From Micromonospora sp. MP36 (lineage in GTDB: Bacteria; Actinomycetota; Actinomycetes; Mycobacteriales; Micromonosporaceae): a stretch of 64,000 nucleotides of DNA. The notes under the pieces were generated by a model. It saw nothing but the letters and a program-made list of their open reading frames with translations, did not search any database and was not told where the DNA came from. Position numbers and translations under genes: made by a program. The stretch covers positions 1 through 64,000 of the forward strand of contig NZ_VSFA01000009.1 in NCBI RefSeq assembly GCF_008119785.1, read 5' to 3'. Numbering within the stretch: the first letter of the stretch is position 1; each line of letters starts with the position of its first letter. Below are positions 23,915 to 33,600 of this stretch, one piece after another.

Positions 23915-24580
23915 TCAGCGGGGGAAGACGCCGTACGAGGTCCAGCCCCGGTCCGGGAAGCCGGCCGCCTCGGCCACCCGCGCCGAGGCGTGGTTGTCGA
24001 AGTTGTGCAGGTAGGTGGGCACCGCCCCCTCGTCGAGCACCCGCCGGGCCGCCTGCGCCACCAGCCGCCGGGCCAGGCCCCGGCCCCGGGCGCCCGGCAC
24101 CGTGCCGACGGCCAGCTCGTGCCCGTACGCGTCGTGCCGCTTGATCCCCGCGCCGGCCAGGTAACGGCCGCCGGCGTCGCGGACCACCAGTACCTCCTGG
24201 TCGAAGAGCCGCAGCCAGGGCGGCAGACCGGGCGCGGTCGGCGGGATCCACTCGCCGGCGTCGGGCAGCGGCGCCGGGGCGGTGCTCCACCGGAACCGGC
24301 CGGCGTGGGTGGTGAACTCCGGCAGCCCGACCGCCGCCGGCAGGGCCGGCAGCAGCTCCTCGACCGACCGCGCGGGCACCAGGGCCCGGACCGCCGGAAC
24401 CCGGTCGGGTGGCACCGAGAGGATCGCGCAGTCGGGCGACGCGACCGCGAGGGCCGGCCGCAGCCGCCCGTCCCAGGCCGGCCGGGCCCGGCGGTGTGAG
24501 CGGACCACGTGCAGCCCGGGGCCGGCCGGCCACTGCCCCAGCCAGGTCGCCAGGTGCAGGAACAACCGCCGGTCCAGCAC
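23915..24580 (-). CDS. GNAT-family N-acetyltransferase (221 aa)
   Basis: The C-terminal domain has the acetyl-CoA loop motif VGTVPGARGRGLARRLVAQA (R-G-x-G-L-A), followed by PTYLHNFDNHASARVAEAAG, the classical GNAT motif B. The N-terminal 110 residues form an extra domain. The start is uncertain: a GTG at 24589 sits only one base from the GAGGAGG sequence, while GTG 24580 (VLDRRLFLHLATW) is ten bases away, so the latter was chosen. The substrate cannot be deduced. It is divergent from the two-component system. Confidence 0.8.
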   Translation of the reverse strand: MLDRRLFLHLATWLGQWPAGPGLHVVRSHRRARPAWDGRLRPALAVASPDCAILSVPPDRVPAVRALVPARSVEELLPALPAAVGLPEFTTHAGRFRWSTAPAPLPDAGEWIPPTAPGLPPWLRLFDQEVLVVRDAGGRYLAGAGIKRHDAYGHELAVGTVPGARGRGLARRLVAQAARRVLDEGAVPTYLHNFDNHASARVAEAAGFPDRGWTSYGVFPR

Positions 24581-24715
24581 CGGGGCCACACCTCCTCGCC
24601 CGGCCGCACGCCCTGTCGTGATCACGGTACGCCCGGCCGATCCGTTCGTAAGGAACCCGCAATAGATCGACTACCCGACCCGTCGATACGCTGGCCCGAC
24701 GACGGGAGGTACGCG

Positions 24716-25411
24716 GTGGCGCAGCGGGTGCTCGTGGTCGACGACGATCGGACGGTCGCCGACGTGGTCTGCCGGTACCTGGAGCACGCGGGCTACGCGG
24801 TGAGCCACGTCGGGGACGGGGCGAGCGCGCTCGCCTCGGTGGCCCGGCAGCCGCCGCAGCTGGTGGTGCTCGACCTGATGCTGCCGGTGCTGGACGGGCT
24901 GGAGGTGTGCCGACGGCTGCGGGAGCGGCCGGACGACGTACCGATCGTCATGTTGACCGCGCGTGGCGACGAGGCGGACCGGATCCTCGGCCTGCAACTG
25001 GGCGCGGACGACTACCTGAGCAAGCCGTTCTCCCCCCGGGAGTTGGTGCTGCGGGTCCGCTCGGTGCTGCGGCGGGCCGGCGGTGAGCCGGTCGACGTAC
25101 CCCCGGAGGTGCTGGCCGACGACGGCCTGGTGGTGGACACCGGGCCCCGGGTGGCCCGGCTGCACGGCCGGGAGCTGACCCTGACGCTGCGGGAGTTCGA
25201 CCTGCTGGTGCACCTGATGCGGCATCCGGCGCGCGCGTTCCGCCGGGCCGAGCTGCTGGAGCGGGTGTGGGGGTGGAGCTTCGGCGACCAGTCCACGGTG
25301 ACGGTCCACGTGCGACGGCTGCGGGAGAAGATCGAGGCGGATCCGGCGAACCCGCGCCGGATCGTCACCGTCTGGGGCGTCGGCTACCGGTACGAGTCGG
25401 GCGATGCGTGA
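24716..25411 (+). CDS. OmpR-family response regulator (231 aa)
   Basis: Receiver domain with acidic triad VVDDD, phosphoacceptor Asp53 in VVLDLMLPVLDG, switch Thr in MLTARGDEAD and Lys in YLSKPFSPREL, then a winged-helix DNA-binding domain (LTLREFDLLVHLMRHPARAF; VTVHVRRLREKIE; VWGVGYRYE). GTG 24716 has GGGAGGT upstream. The final codons overlap the histidine kinase gene by 8 bp, so the pair is co-translated. Target genes are not evident; neighbours give no clear signal. Confidence 0.95.
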   Translation: MAQRVLVVDDDRTVADVVCRYLEHAGYAVSHVGDGASALASVARQPPQLVVLDLMLPVLDGLEVCRRLRERPDDVPIVMLTARGDEADRILGLQLGADDYLSKPFSPRELVLRVRSVLRRAGGEPVDVPPEVLADDGLVVDTGPRVARLHGRELTLTLREFDLLVHLMRHPARAFRRAELLERVWGWSFGDQSTVTVHVRRLREKIEADPANPRRIVTVWGVGYRYESGDA

Positions 25412-26432
25412 CCTGGCGCTGATCTTCGGGGTGGCGCTGCTCGCGGCGCTCGGCGTCGGGCTGGTCGGCGCGGTCGCCCTGCGGCTGCTGCGCGGCCGGT
25501 CGATCACCGGGCACATCGTCGTGCTGCTGGCCGTCACGGTGGGGGCGGTGGTCGCCGGGGTAGCGGTGGTCGCCGAGGCGATGTTCCTCTCCCCGCACGA
25601 CCTGGAGGTGGTGTTGATCACCGTCTCGGCTGCGGCGGTGGTGAGCCTCGCGGTCGGCTGGCTCTTCGGCCGCCGGCTGGCCGCCGCGGCGGTGTGGGCG
25701 GATCAGGCGCGGGAGCGGGAACGGCGGATCGAGAAGGGCCGCCGGGACCTGGTCGCCTGGGTCTCGCACGACCTGCGCACCCCGCTCGCTGGGCTGCGGG
25801 CGATGGCCGAGGCGCTGGAGGACGGGGTGGTCGGCGACCCGGAGACGGTGGCCGAGTACCACCGCCGGATCCGGGTGGAGACCGACCGGATGACCCGGCT
25901 GGTGGACGACCTGTTCGAACTCTCCCGGATCAACGCGGGCGCGCTGCGGCTGTCGCTGTCCGCGGTGCCGCTCGGCGACGTGGTCTCGGACGCCCTGGCC
26001 AGCACCGCGCCGCTGGCCGCCGCCCGGCGGATCCGGCTGGTGGCCGCCGAGTCGGGGTGGCCGACGGTGACCGCGAGCGAGCCGGAGTTGGCCCGGGTGG
26101 TGGGCAATCTGCTGCTCAACGCGGTCCGCTACACCCCGGACGACGGCACCGTCCGGGTGGATGCCGGCGGCGACTCCGACACCGCGTGGCTGGCGGTGAC
26201 GGACACCTGCGGCGGCATCCCCGAGGCGGACCTGCCCCGCCTGTTCGACGTGGCGTTCCGGGGCGAACCGGCGCGTACCCCGCGCCCGGGCAACGGCGCT
26301 GTCGAGGCGACGGGCGGGCTGGGGCTGGCCATCGTCCGTGGGTTGGTTGACGCGCACGGCGGGCGGGTAGACGTACAGAACGTCGCCGGCGGCTGCCGAT
26401 TCATCGTCCGGCTCCCGGCGGCGGGAACCTGA
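25404..26432 (+). CDS. Sensor histidine kinase (342 aa)
   Basis: Membrane sensor with three predicted helices (about 5-27, 36-57, 68-88) and almost no extracellular domain, a short HAMP-like linker, then the H-box VSHDLRTPLAGL with phosphoacceptor His122, the N-box NLLLNAVRYTPDD, G1 DTCGGIPEADLPRLFD and G2 GGLGLAIVRGLVDAHGG. The stimulus is probably sensed within or at the membrane. It pairs with the response regulator immediately upstream. A TGACGCA/TGCGTCA hairpin starts at the stop codon. Confidence 0.93.
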   Translation: MRDLALIFGVALLAALGVGLVGAVALRLLRGRSITGHIVVLLAVTVGAVVAGVAVVAEAMFLSPHDLEVVLITVSAAAVVSLAVGWLFGRRLAAAAVWADQARERERRIEKGRRDLVAWVSHDLRTPLAGLRAMAEALEDGVVGDPETVAEYHRRIRVETDRMTRLVDDLFELSRINAGALRLSLSAVPLGDVVSDALASTAPLAAARRIRLVAAESGWPTVTASEPELARVVGNLLLNAVRYTPDDGTVRVDAGGDSDTAWLAVTDTCGGIPEADLPRLFDVAFRGEPARTPRPGNGAVEATGGLGLAIVRGLVDAHGGRVDVQNVAGGCRFIVRLPAAGT

Positions 26433-26450
26433 CGCATCGGCGCTGCGTCA
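26430..26450 (+). terminator. Small hairpin after the kinase gene
   Basis: TGACGCA (26430-26436) and TGCGTCA (26444-26450) form a 7-bp stem with a 7-nt loop that includes the stop codon. An AT-rich stretch follows. It may terminate the two-component operon or serve as an operator for the next small gene. Confidence 0.4.
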
Positions 26451-26490
26451 TATCCATTTCCATGCATGTACAAATTTCTTTGGGACGGTA

Positions 26491-26685
26491 ATGGTCATGC
26501 CGAATCAGCCGAATGACCGGTACCAGCAGGACACTGAGCGCAGCTGGCCGGCGGACGGGCCGGCCGGGCAGTTTCCGGCGCAGCCCGCGTACCGGGAGGC
26601 GCGGAGCGGTGGGCGGCTCTCCTGGGCCCAGCTGAACGCGCTGCCGGCCGGCGCCTCGACCCGGCACGGCCTCAACACCCGCTGA
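26491..26685 (+). CDS. Small hypothetical protein (64 aa)
   Basis: Short polar protein starting MVMPNQPNDRYQQD (a second ATG at 26497), rich in Gln, Pro and Gly, ending LPAGASTRHGLNTR. No membrane segment or known motif. Codon use is typical for the genome, and an AT-rich upstream region (26451-26480) could carry a promoter. I recognise no family; it could be an intrinsically disordered small protein or a chance frame. Confidence 0.4.
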   Translation: MVMPNQPNDRYQQDTERSWPADGPAGQFPAQPAYREARSGGRLSWAQLNALPAGASTRHGLNTR

Positions 26686-26746
26686 CGTCCCACCGGCGGA
26701 CGGGGGCGAAAGCGACGACACACCCGGGCGCTCCACCCGGGCTCTT

Positions 26747-26760
26747 CGCACATGTGTGCG
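26747..26760. promoter_or_regulatory. Perfect 14-bp palindrome upstream of hypothetical gene
   Basis: CGCACATGTGTGCG lies directly before GTAGCGTCTTGTGG, where TAGCGT resembles an actinobacterial -10. It is placed to act as an operator for the gene starting at 26812. Confidence 0.45.
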
Positions 26761-26811
26761 GTAGCGTCTTGTGGTCCGAAATCCCGGTCTACGACAGGAG
26801 AAGCTCCGCGC

Positions 26812-27330
26812 ATGGGCAAGAAGACGATCCACGTCTCCGACTTCAGTGGCACGGTGCTGGGCGCCGACGACGAGGTGGTCAAGGTCGTCGTGCTGGAGCA
26901 CCCTGACCTGGTCGCCGGGCCCGTGCAGCTGGACGCCACCCCGGTCGAGGTGGAGAGCATCGACGACGCGGCGCTGGACGTGGCCGTGGTGGAGATCCAC
27001 GACAGGCACGGCGGCGGCGAGCCGCGCCGGGTGGTGCTGACCGCCAGCGAGTTCGACGCGATGGCCACCGACGTGCCCATGGCGCAGCTCCTGCGTACCG
27101 CCGAGCGGGTCAAGCCGCCGAAGGCTCGGCGGAGCGCGGAGAAGATCGACTACGGCACCCTCGAGCACGCCGGGAAGCCGCATCGCGGCCGGGTCACCGA
27201 GGAGGAGGCGCGGCTGGTGCGCGAGCGCCTCGACGAGGTCAACAAGCGCCTGGCCGACGCCGGCATCCGCCAGATCGACCCGGCCGACCCGGAGCACGCC
27301 GAGCGGTACGGCTTCCCCACCGCCGGCTGA
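26812..27330 (+). CDS. Conserved hypothetical protein (172 aa)
   Basis: Begins MGKKTIHVSDFSGTVLGADD after AGGAGAAG at a good distance. The N-terminal half is a compact beta-rich acidic domain (VVKVVVLEHPDLVAGPVQLD; VAVVEIHDRHGGGEPRRVVL) and the C-terminal half is a basic linker plus helices (RVTEEEARLVRERLDEVNKRL) ending in an ITP-like tail (DPADPEHAERYGF). No cysteine, signal or membrane segment. I recognise no named family. A perfect palindrome upstream suggests specific regulation. Confidence 0.65.
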   Translation: MGKKTIHVSDFSGTVLGADDEVVKVVVLEHPDLVAGPVQLDATPVEVESIDDAALDVAVVEIHDRHGGGEPRRVVLTASEFDAMATDVPMAQLLRTAERVKPPKARRSAEKIDYGTLEHAGKPHRGRVTEEEARLVRERLDEVNKRLADAGIRQIDPADPEHAERYGFPTAG

Positions 27331-27414
27331 CGTCGCCGGACCGGCCGGGTACGCGTCGCGTGCCCGGCCGGCGGTGCCACCCGGCCGACCGCCGACCCAT
27401 GCCCGCGCCGGCGG

Positions 27415-28143
27415 TCAGCGCTGCCGCGTGATCTCGGCCAGAGCGGCGGCGACCGCCGTCTCGATGGCACCCTTCTCCAGCCCGAGGCCGGTCAGCACCC
27501 CGTCGCCGTCCTCCTCCTCGAGCAGGGCGAGCAGGATGTGCTCGGTGCCGATGTAGTTGTGGCCGAGCCGCAGCGCCTCCCGGAAGGTGAGCTCCAGGAC
27601 CTTCTTGCCGCGGGCACCGTAGGGGATCAGGTCGGGGACCTGGTCGACTTTCGCCGGCAGGGCCGCGGTGACGACCTCCCGCAGCCGCTCCAGGGGTACG
27701 CCCTGCGCCGCGATCACCTGGGCCGCCAGCCCGTCCGGCTCGGCGAGCAGGCCGAGTGCCAGGTGCTCGGGGCCGATCTCGGCGTTGCCGGCGGTGCGGG
27801 CCTCCTGCTGGGAGGACATCACCACGTTGCGCGCCCGGGAGGTGAAGCGGCCGAACCCGGCGTTCGGGTCGAGCGCGGCGGCCGTCTCGGCCTTCGCGAC
27901 GGACCGCTTCTGGGCGGCCTGCTTGCTGACCCCCATGCTGCGGCCGATCTCCGTCCAGGAGGCGCCCGAGCGCCGGGCCTGGTCCACGAAGTGCCCGATC
28001 AGGTGGTCGGCGATGTCGCCCAGGTGGTCGGCGACCAGGACGGCGTCGGCGAGCTGGTCCAGCGCGTCGGTGTGCGCCTTCTTGATGCCTTCGATCAGGT
28101 CGTCGAGGCGTACGGGGTGGGTCATCTTCAAGGGCTCCGTCAT
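27415..28143 (-). CDS. HTH plus Clp N-terminal repeat domain protein (242 aa)
   Basis: Residues 10-85 contain a helix-turn-helix of the form SGASWTEIGRSMGVSKQAAQ; residues 90-240 are a Clp N-terminal (ClpA/ClpC R) double repeat (FTSRARNVVMSSQQEARTAG; EIGPEHLALGLLAEPDGLAA; GHNYIGTEHILLALLEEEDG). There is no AAA+ ATPase domain, so it is not a chaperone; it combines DNA binding with a domain that recognises degrons or phospho-arginine in Clp proteins. The ATG at 28143 sits where a promoter built into two operator palindromes would begin transcription, so a leaderless start is favoured; ATG 28125, with GGAG upstream, is the alternative. Probably an autorepressor linked to proteolysis or stress (inference). 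Confidence 0.85.
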   Translation of the reverse strand: MTEPLKMTHPVRLDDLIEGIKKAHTDALDQLADAVLVADHLGDIADHLIGHFVDQARRSGASWTEIGRSMGVSKQAAQKRSVAKAETAAALDPNAGFGRFTSRARNVVMSSQQEARTAGNAEIGPEHLALGLLAEPDGLAAQVIAAQGVPLERLREVVTAALPAKVDQVPDLIPYGARGKKVLELTFREALRLGHNYIGTEHILLALLEEEDGDGVLTGLGLEKGAIETAVAAALAEITRQR

Positions 28144-28191
28144 GCGTCAACCATAGGTTGACGCATCCTGGTCGTCAACCACCGGTTGACG
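28143..28191 (-). promoter_or_regulatory. Autoregulatory promoter with two GTCAACC-N3-GGTTGAC operators
   Basis: Palindromes centred at 28154 and 28182 (28 bp apart) share GTCAACC-N3-GGTTGAC. On the minus strand the outer one supplies a -35 TTGACG (28178-28173); 17 bp later the centre of the inner one supplies a -10 TATGGT (28155-28150). The predicted start of transcription coincides with the A of ATG 28143. Both palindromes therefore cover the core promoter. Confidence 0.75.
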
Positions 28192-28216
28192 GCCGTCGTG
28201 GCGCGTCAGCGGTGCG

Positions 28217-29440
28217 CTACGACCACACCGCGAGTTCGTTCAGCTCGGTTATCTCCTGACCGCTCTGCTGGGACAGCCGAACGTATCTGGCGCTGGTCCC
28301 GGTCGGCAGGGTGACTTTGAGGAAGCGCACTCGGCGGGCCTCCGCCCGCGGCGACCAGGTGGTTCCGTCGTCGCTCGTTTCGATCACGACCGGGCTCGAC
28401 ACGGACAGGCCATGCGCGAACACCGCCGCGACCGGACGTCGAGCGCCGAGGTCGACCTGGAGAAACGTGTTGGACCGGCAGGCTCTGGCCGATCGGGTCG
28501 CCGGCGGAGTTGGCGGAGCGCCGGAGGGACCCGTTTCCTGGCATCCCTGGTGGCGATAGGACTGTCCGTAGGCGCCGTCGGTCAGGGAACACGGCACGAG
28601 GGGTGTCGCCCGGCCTCGCTGGTCGGCGACCGCGCACTCCTCGTCACGTGATCGGGGCGGTCCGAGAGCCCCGACCAGCCTGACCCGCTGACTGTCCTGG
28701 CGGGTGGTGTATTTCGTGCCGTTGTCCTCGATCTCGGCGGTCGCGGTGACGTAGAGGTAGCCGCGAAGGTCCCCGATTGCCCGCGCGTCCAACGCTTGGC
28801 CCGGCCGCACGCCCTCGGCCACCCACACCACATCACCGGCCTCGTCGTCAGTGATCGCCGTGGCCGTGTACTGCGGGGATTTCCGACCCTGCTGGGTCGG
28901 GCGGTCGGCCCACCTCACGCTGACCTTGCTGGGGTCCGGACGGACGGCCAGGTCCGCCGGCTCCCAGAAGGCGAGGGTGGGTACGGCGAGCTCGGTGCGC
29001 TGGATCTTGAATCGGGCATGTACGGCGGGCCGGCCCGCCGTCTCGCCGGGGAGTTGGGCACTGAGTGCCATTGTCGACGCGGTACCGAACGTGCCCTGGG
29101 TATCTCGACCGGTGAGCCGGAACATGTAGGTGCCAGTGCTGTCGGTCTTCGCCTTCCGGGCGCCCTTGCACACTTCCACGGCGCGAGCGAGGCACAGCAG
29201 GCCAAGACTGGTGACCGTGGCCAGGACGCCACCGACGACCTCCGCCGCGTCCGGCTCCTTGTACAGCACGACGCTCACCCCGGCCGCCGGGGCACCATCG
29301 GCTCGGGTCAGCCGCCCGGAGACGGTCACCTCGGCGTCGTCCGGCACCTTGCTGGCCGTACAACCCGCGACGAGCAGGGCAACCAGTGCGAGAGGTGCGA
29401 CCACCCGGCGGCGAAGACGAGTGGGACGGGATGCTCGCAT
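28217..29440 (-). CDS. Lipoprotein with C-terminal F5/8 type C (discoidin-like) domain (407 aa)
   Basis: An N-terminal basic stretch and hydrophobic core end in the lipobox LVAGC, so the mature protein should be lipid-anchored outside the cell. Next is a carboxypeptidase-regulatory-like beta domain (VTVSGRLTRADGAPAAGVSV), a fibronectin-like middle, and a C-terminal galactose-binding/discoidin-type domain (NTFLQVDLGARRPVAAVFAH; WSPRAEARRVRFLKVTLPTG; YVRLSQQSGQEITELNEL). It probably binds polysaccharide at the cell surface. It is divergent from the HTH/ricin-like gene and lies at the left edge of the RHS region. Confidence 0.8.
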   Translation of the reverse strand: MRASRPTRLRRRVVAPLALVALLVAGCTASKVPDDAEVTVSGRLTRADGAPAAGVSVVLYKEPDAAEVVGGVLATVTSLGLLCLARAVEVCKGARKAKTDSTGTYMFRLTGRDTQGTFGTASTMALSAQLPGETAGRPAVHARFKIQRTELAVPTLAFWEPADLAVRPDPSKVSVRWADRPTQQGRKSPQYTATAITDDEAGDVVWVAEGVRPGQALDARAIGDLRGYLYVTATAEIEDNGTKYTTRQDSQRVRLVGALGPPRSRDEECAVADQRGRATPLVPCSLTDGAYGQSYRHQGCQETGPSGAPPTPPATRSARACRSNTFLQVDLGARRPVAAVFAHGLSVSSPVVIETSDDGTTWSPRAEARRVRFLKVTLPTGTSARYVRLSQQSGQEITELNELAVWS

Positions 29441-29606
29441 GACGGAACCATATAGTTAAATGCGCTTCCTTCGCTCTTGCCGCACAGCGGTCCGGTGACG
29501 GCGATGCGATGAGGCACGGCAGGATGAGACGGGCCCCGCACGGCCGCCCTGGATGATGCATGCTGGCTCCGTGGTTGCAGGCGCTCCTCTGGAACGAGTT
29601 GATCCC
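29441..29606. other. Divergent intergenic region
   Basis: Lies between the lipoprotein and the HTH/ricin-like gene. An AT-rich patch (ACCATATAGTTAAATG, 29447-29462) directly upstream of the lipoprotein is a probable promoter. No palindrome stands out. Confidence 0.35.
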
Positions 29607-30614
29607 ATGGCAGGACCTCCCCGCCCCGAGGAGGCACAGGACGCCGCGGAGCTGGTGGCGGCGCTACGCCGGTTGCGGTTGTGGTCCGGGCTGACGTACC
29701 GCCAGCTGGAGCGTAAGGCGGCGGCGGTTGGTGCGGTGCTGCCGAGCAGCACGGTCGCCACCGCCCTGGGTCGCCCCACACTGCCCCGCGAACAACTTGT
29801 CGAGACGCTGGTCAGGGCCTGCGGTCGCGGCGACGCCGAGGTGGACCGCTGGCTCGCCGCACGCAAGCGCATCGCGATGCTGGACGAGGGCACCCCACAA
29901 GCGGACGCCCAGACCGTGGCGCTGGAGCCGACAGAGTCCGGGGCTGCTCTCTCGTCGACGCCTTCCGAACCTGGCCTGCCGCGCGCCCGCCGACCACGTA
30001 AGCCGGTGCTGTTGACGCTTGTCGGGGGCCTGTTCCTGGCCGGACTAGGCGCCAGCGGGTACGCGCTGTCCACCGATAACGACAGGCCGGCGACCGCGCG
30101 GACGCCGGCTGCGGAGGTCGCGGCGCCTGGGCTGGGCCCACCCATCGGCGATGCCGGTAGTTTCGTCCAGATCCGGGCGGCGCGAGCCCCCGAGTTGTGC
30201 CTCAGCGAAGGGCGCGACGAGCGGGACCGCTACCCGAACGCGGTCGCCGCCCTCCGACCCTGCCCGGCCGCGCCCCCTCGCACATTCCTCGAACCGATCA
30301 GCGCCGAACTGGTGTTCATCAAGTGGCACAGCCCCACGGAGGGCATCGGCTGCCTCACGCTGCTGACCGACGGCGTCGCCGCGGACATGCTCGAGCCGTG
30401 GAACGACTGCAGCGAAGCCCGCCTCCAACAGCTGTTCCGGTTCGAGCGGCTCGACCGGGATCCGGCCGACCATTACCGCCTACGGTCCGCGTACACCGGG
30501 CGGTGCATCGGATTGCTCGACGGCACCGCCATGGCGGGCGCGACCGTGGTGCAGGAAGACTGCACTGAAGGGCCGGAGCAGCAGTTCCTGATCGACCTGT
30601 TGCCACCTGCCTGA
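29607..30614 (+). CDS. HTH membrane protein with C-terminal ricin-type lectin-like domain (335 aa)
   Basis: The N-terminal 80 residues resemble an XRE-like helix-turn-helix (LRLWSGLTYRQLERKAAAVG; LPSSTVATALGRPTLPREQL). A single transmembrane helix (about residues 133-152, LLTLVGGLFLAGLGASGYAL) is followed by an extracytoplasmic part resembling a beta-trefoil (YRLRSAYTGRCIGLLDGTAM; VVQEDCTEGPEQQFLI) with paired cysteines. This architecture, cytoplasmic DNA-binding head and outside lectin-like domain, is common in actinobacteria and may transmit an envelope signal. ATG 29607 is preferred; ATG 29553 is an alternative. It is convergent with the LamG gene. Confidence 0.75.
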   Translation: MAGPPRPEEAQDAAELVAALRRLRLWSGLTYRQLERKAAAVGAVLPSSTVATALGRPTLPREQLVETLVRACGRGDAEVDRWLAARKRIAMLDEGTPQADAQTVALEPTESGAALSSTPSEPGLPRARRPRKPVLLTLVGGLFLAGLGASGYALSTDNDRPATARTPAAEVAAPGLGPPIGDAGSFVQIRAARAPELCLSEGRDERDRYPNAVAALRPCPAAPPRTFLEPISAELVFIKWHSPTEGIGCLTLLTDGVAADMLEPWNDCSEARLQQLFRFERLDRDPADHYRLRSAYTGRCIGLLDGTAMAGATVVQEDCTEGPEQQFLIDLLPPA

Positions 30615-30646
30615 GCCCGGGCCGGCACTGCCGGCCAGGGCCGCGA

Positions 30647-33600
30647 TCAACCGCACCTGCTGGTGTAGCCGGACCTGCTGTAGGACCTGCCATCGCTCAA
30701 CGTGACCGTCACGGTCCAACTGGCCCCGCTACCGCCGACGAACTCCCAGCCTGACCTGCTCGGGAAGTTACCGGTGAAGGAGCGCCCGCTTGTGCTCAGC
30801 GAAACGGTGCCCGACGGCGATCCATAGCTGGGGTCGACACCGCTTGCGGAGTACGACACGTACGCGCTGCTGATGTTCAGCGGCGTATCCGCGATGCTGC
30901 CGCTGACATAGACCCCCCAACCGCCTGGATGGCCGGTTGCCTCACAGAAGCCGGAGGCGCTGACCACGGGGGTCGGCGGCGGCACCGGCGGACTCCCCTT
31001 GATCTGCCCGACCTCGCTGGCTGCGGCGGCATGATCCAGGACGTGCACGTCGTCGGCCTCGCCCTTCCACCAGTACATCGGCGCCCGATAGCCGCCGCCG
31101 AACTCGCGGCCGACGATGAATGCCCGGTCGGCGAACCAGGTCGCCCGGTAGCTGGTCGATCCCACCAGTGAACCGTTGACATAGAGCTTCAAGGTTCCGG
31201 CCGAATGGTCATACACCCCCGCCAGGTGGGTCCACACGCCTGCCTGCGGACTGCCGCCGCGGGCAGCGGCGTACTCGTCGCTGGTCAGGTTGTCCTGTTT
31301 GGCCATGCGGAACGACCACGCGTTCGCGCTCTTGTCATAGAGCAGGCTGAACCCGCTGTCGTTGATCCCATCCTGGCTCAGCAGTGCGGCGGAGGCGTTC
31401 AGGTTGTCCAGGCGCCCCCAGCCCGCGACGGTGAAGCTACGACCCGCAGGTACGACCGGTCCGCCGGTTCGGCCATGCGCTCCGTCGTAGACCCAGTCCG
31501 GTCTGGTCTGCCCCTCCAGGCGCAGTGCCTTGCCGGACGGGACGTCGATCCGGCTCGCCCGCTCGACCAAGGCCAGCGTGTGGTCGTTGTCGCTCATGTC
31601 GGCCGCCAGCGTGCCGCTGGGCTCGTCGAAGGTCCACCGTGCGTTGGGACCCCACTTGGGCCAGTCCATCCACGTCTTGATCTCAGGGGCGGACAATGCC
31701 TGTTGCGTCACGTGGACATCGTCGATCGTTCCAGGCCAGGTGCCGACCCGGAAACCCTCGTCCTGCCAGCGCCCGAACACCAGCGAGCTGACGGCGGGTT
31801 GGGGGCCGGCGAACGGCGCGGTCCCGCTGAGCCGGCCGTTGACGTAGAGCCGGATCTGTCCTGCGGCCTGGTCGTACACGCCGGCCAGGTGGGTCCAGAC
31901 ACCGACCTGCTCCGCGATGTCGCTCTGGACCCAGGCGGGCTGACTACCAGCGACACGATCGTCGGGAGTGTCGGCGGCATTCACCGCGAACACCCACCCG
32001 TTGGGCATATCCCAGCCGCGGGAGACGCCGAGCTTGAACCGGCTGTCCCAGCGGCCGTCCTGGCTGACCGCGATGTACTGGTCCTGCGCTGGCAGCCGGT
32101 CGAGTTTGACCCAGGCGGAAACCGTGTAGCTGGCGTTGGGTTCGATCACCGGACCGTCCGTGTGCGCCCAGCCACCGGCGAATCCGGCCCCACCGCCGTG
32201 CCGAGCGCTCGTCCACCCGGCCTGGGAGTACAGCACCGCGGTGTGGCGATTTCCGGAGCTGTCGACCGCGGCGATGCCGCTGCTCTCATCGAGTCGCCAG
32301 TGCCCTTCGCTGCCGGGCTGCTCCAGCCAGCCCATGTCATTGCGGATCATCGCCTCCGACACGGCCGTGTCGAAGACAGTCACCTCGTCGAGGTCGCCGA
32401 TCCACGCCGGGCTGTCCTGCAACGGCCCGATCCGGAAGGGGCCGCTGGCCGTCCACGGGGTGGTGAATGGCACGGCGCCGCTGAGCCTGCCGTTGACGTA
32501 CAAGCGGATCTGGCCGGAGGCTGGGTCGTGCACTCCGGCCAGGTGGGTCCACACGCCAACCTGTGCGAGGGTGCCGGAGGCCGCGACGACTTCCGGAGCG
32601 TCGGCCGCCTCGCCCGTTCGCAGGGCGAACTGCCAGCGCTTGCCGCGTTTCTGGTATCGCAGGGCGAACCCGTTGCCGGAATGGCCGACGATGTCGAGTG
32701 CCTCATCGTTGTCGACGTCGTCGGACAGCAGTCGTACCCACGCCATGACGGTGAAGCTCTGCGCCGTGTCGACCGCGCTGTGCGCGGCCACGCCCCCGGC
32801 GCCGGGCGTGCCGTCCAGGTGTACGCCCTGCCCGGCGTAGCCGTCCACCCATGACACCCCGGGATTGAGCGTCAACGTACCGTCGGCGCCGGTCTTGGCC
32901 TCGTCGGATGCCGTGTTTCCCGGGGTGTCGGTGAAGTGCAGGTCGACGACTGCCGGCAGCTCGTTGACGCGGAACTGGTATCGCGGGTTCCTCGGGCCTC
33001 GTTTGCCCGCGGCGTCTACGCACCACACCCATATCTCGTATGTCATCGACAGTCCGCCGACCAGCGGCCGGTAGGACAGCGAGGCGGCGGCACCCGGTGA
33101 CGGGGCCATGACGCGTCCCTGTACCGGGGTCTGCTTGGGCACCCGGATCTCGTAGTCGTACCCGGCCACGTCCGGGTCCCCACTTGCGCCAAAAGTGAAC
33201 TGGCCGACCTGGTCGACCCGGATGCCGTATTGCCCGGACCTGACCGGGAGAAAGTGCGGTGACGTGACGGTCGGCGCCGTGGTCGGGCCGGTGACATCCA
33301 CGGTGAACGGGCACCACGGGCTGTACGGGCCCGTGTCGACGCTGTCGCTCGCCCGCGCCCGCCACTCGTACCGGCCACCGTCGACCAGCACCCCCTCGGG
33401 CATGGCGTCGTACACGTACGTGCCGGGCACGGTCCGCGGTGGGGTGTGGAACGGCGACGCGGCACCGGCCGTGCGGATCTCGAAATCGATGCCGTGGCGG
33501 TCGCCGGTGTCGGCGTCAGCGACCGTCACCGACAGCTCGGGGGCCAGCGTGGTGACCCACATCGCCGGTGTGCCGGCGCATCCGGGCATGGTCGTGGTCG

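Noticed and set aside
31205..32854. A 549-residue plus-strand frame opposite the LamG gene
   Set aside because: No domain pattern; the minus strand encodes well-formed LamG repeats over the same bases.
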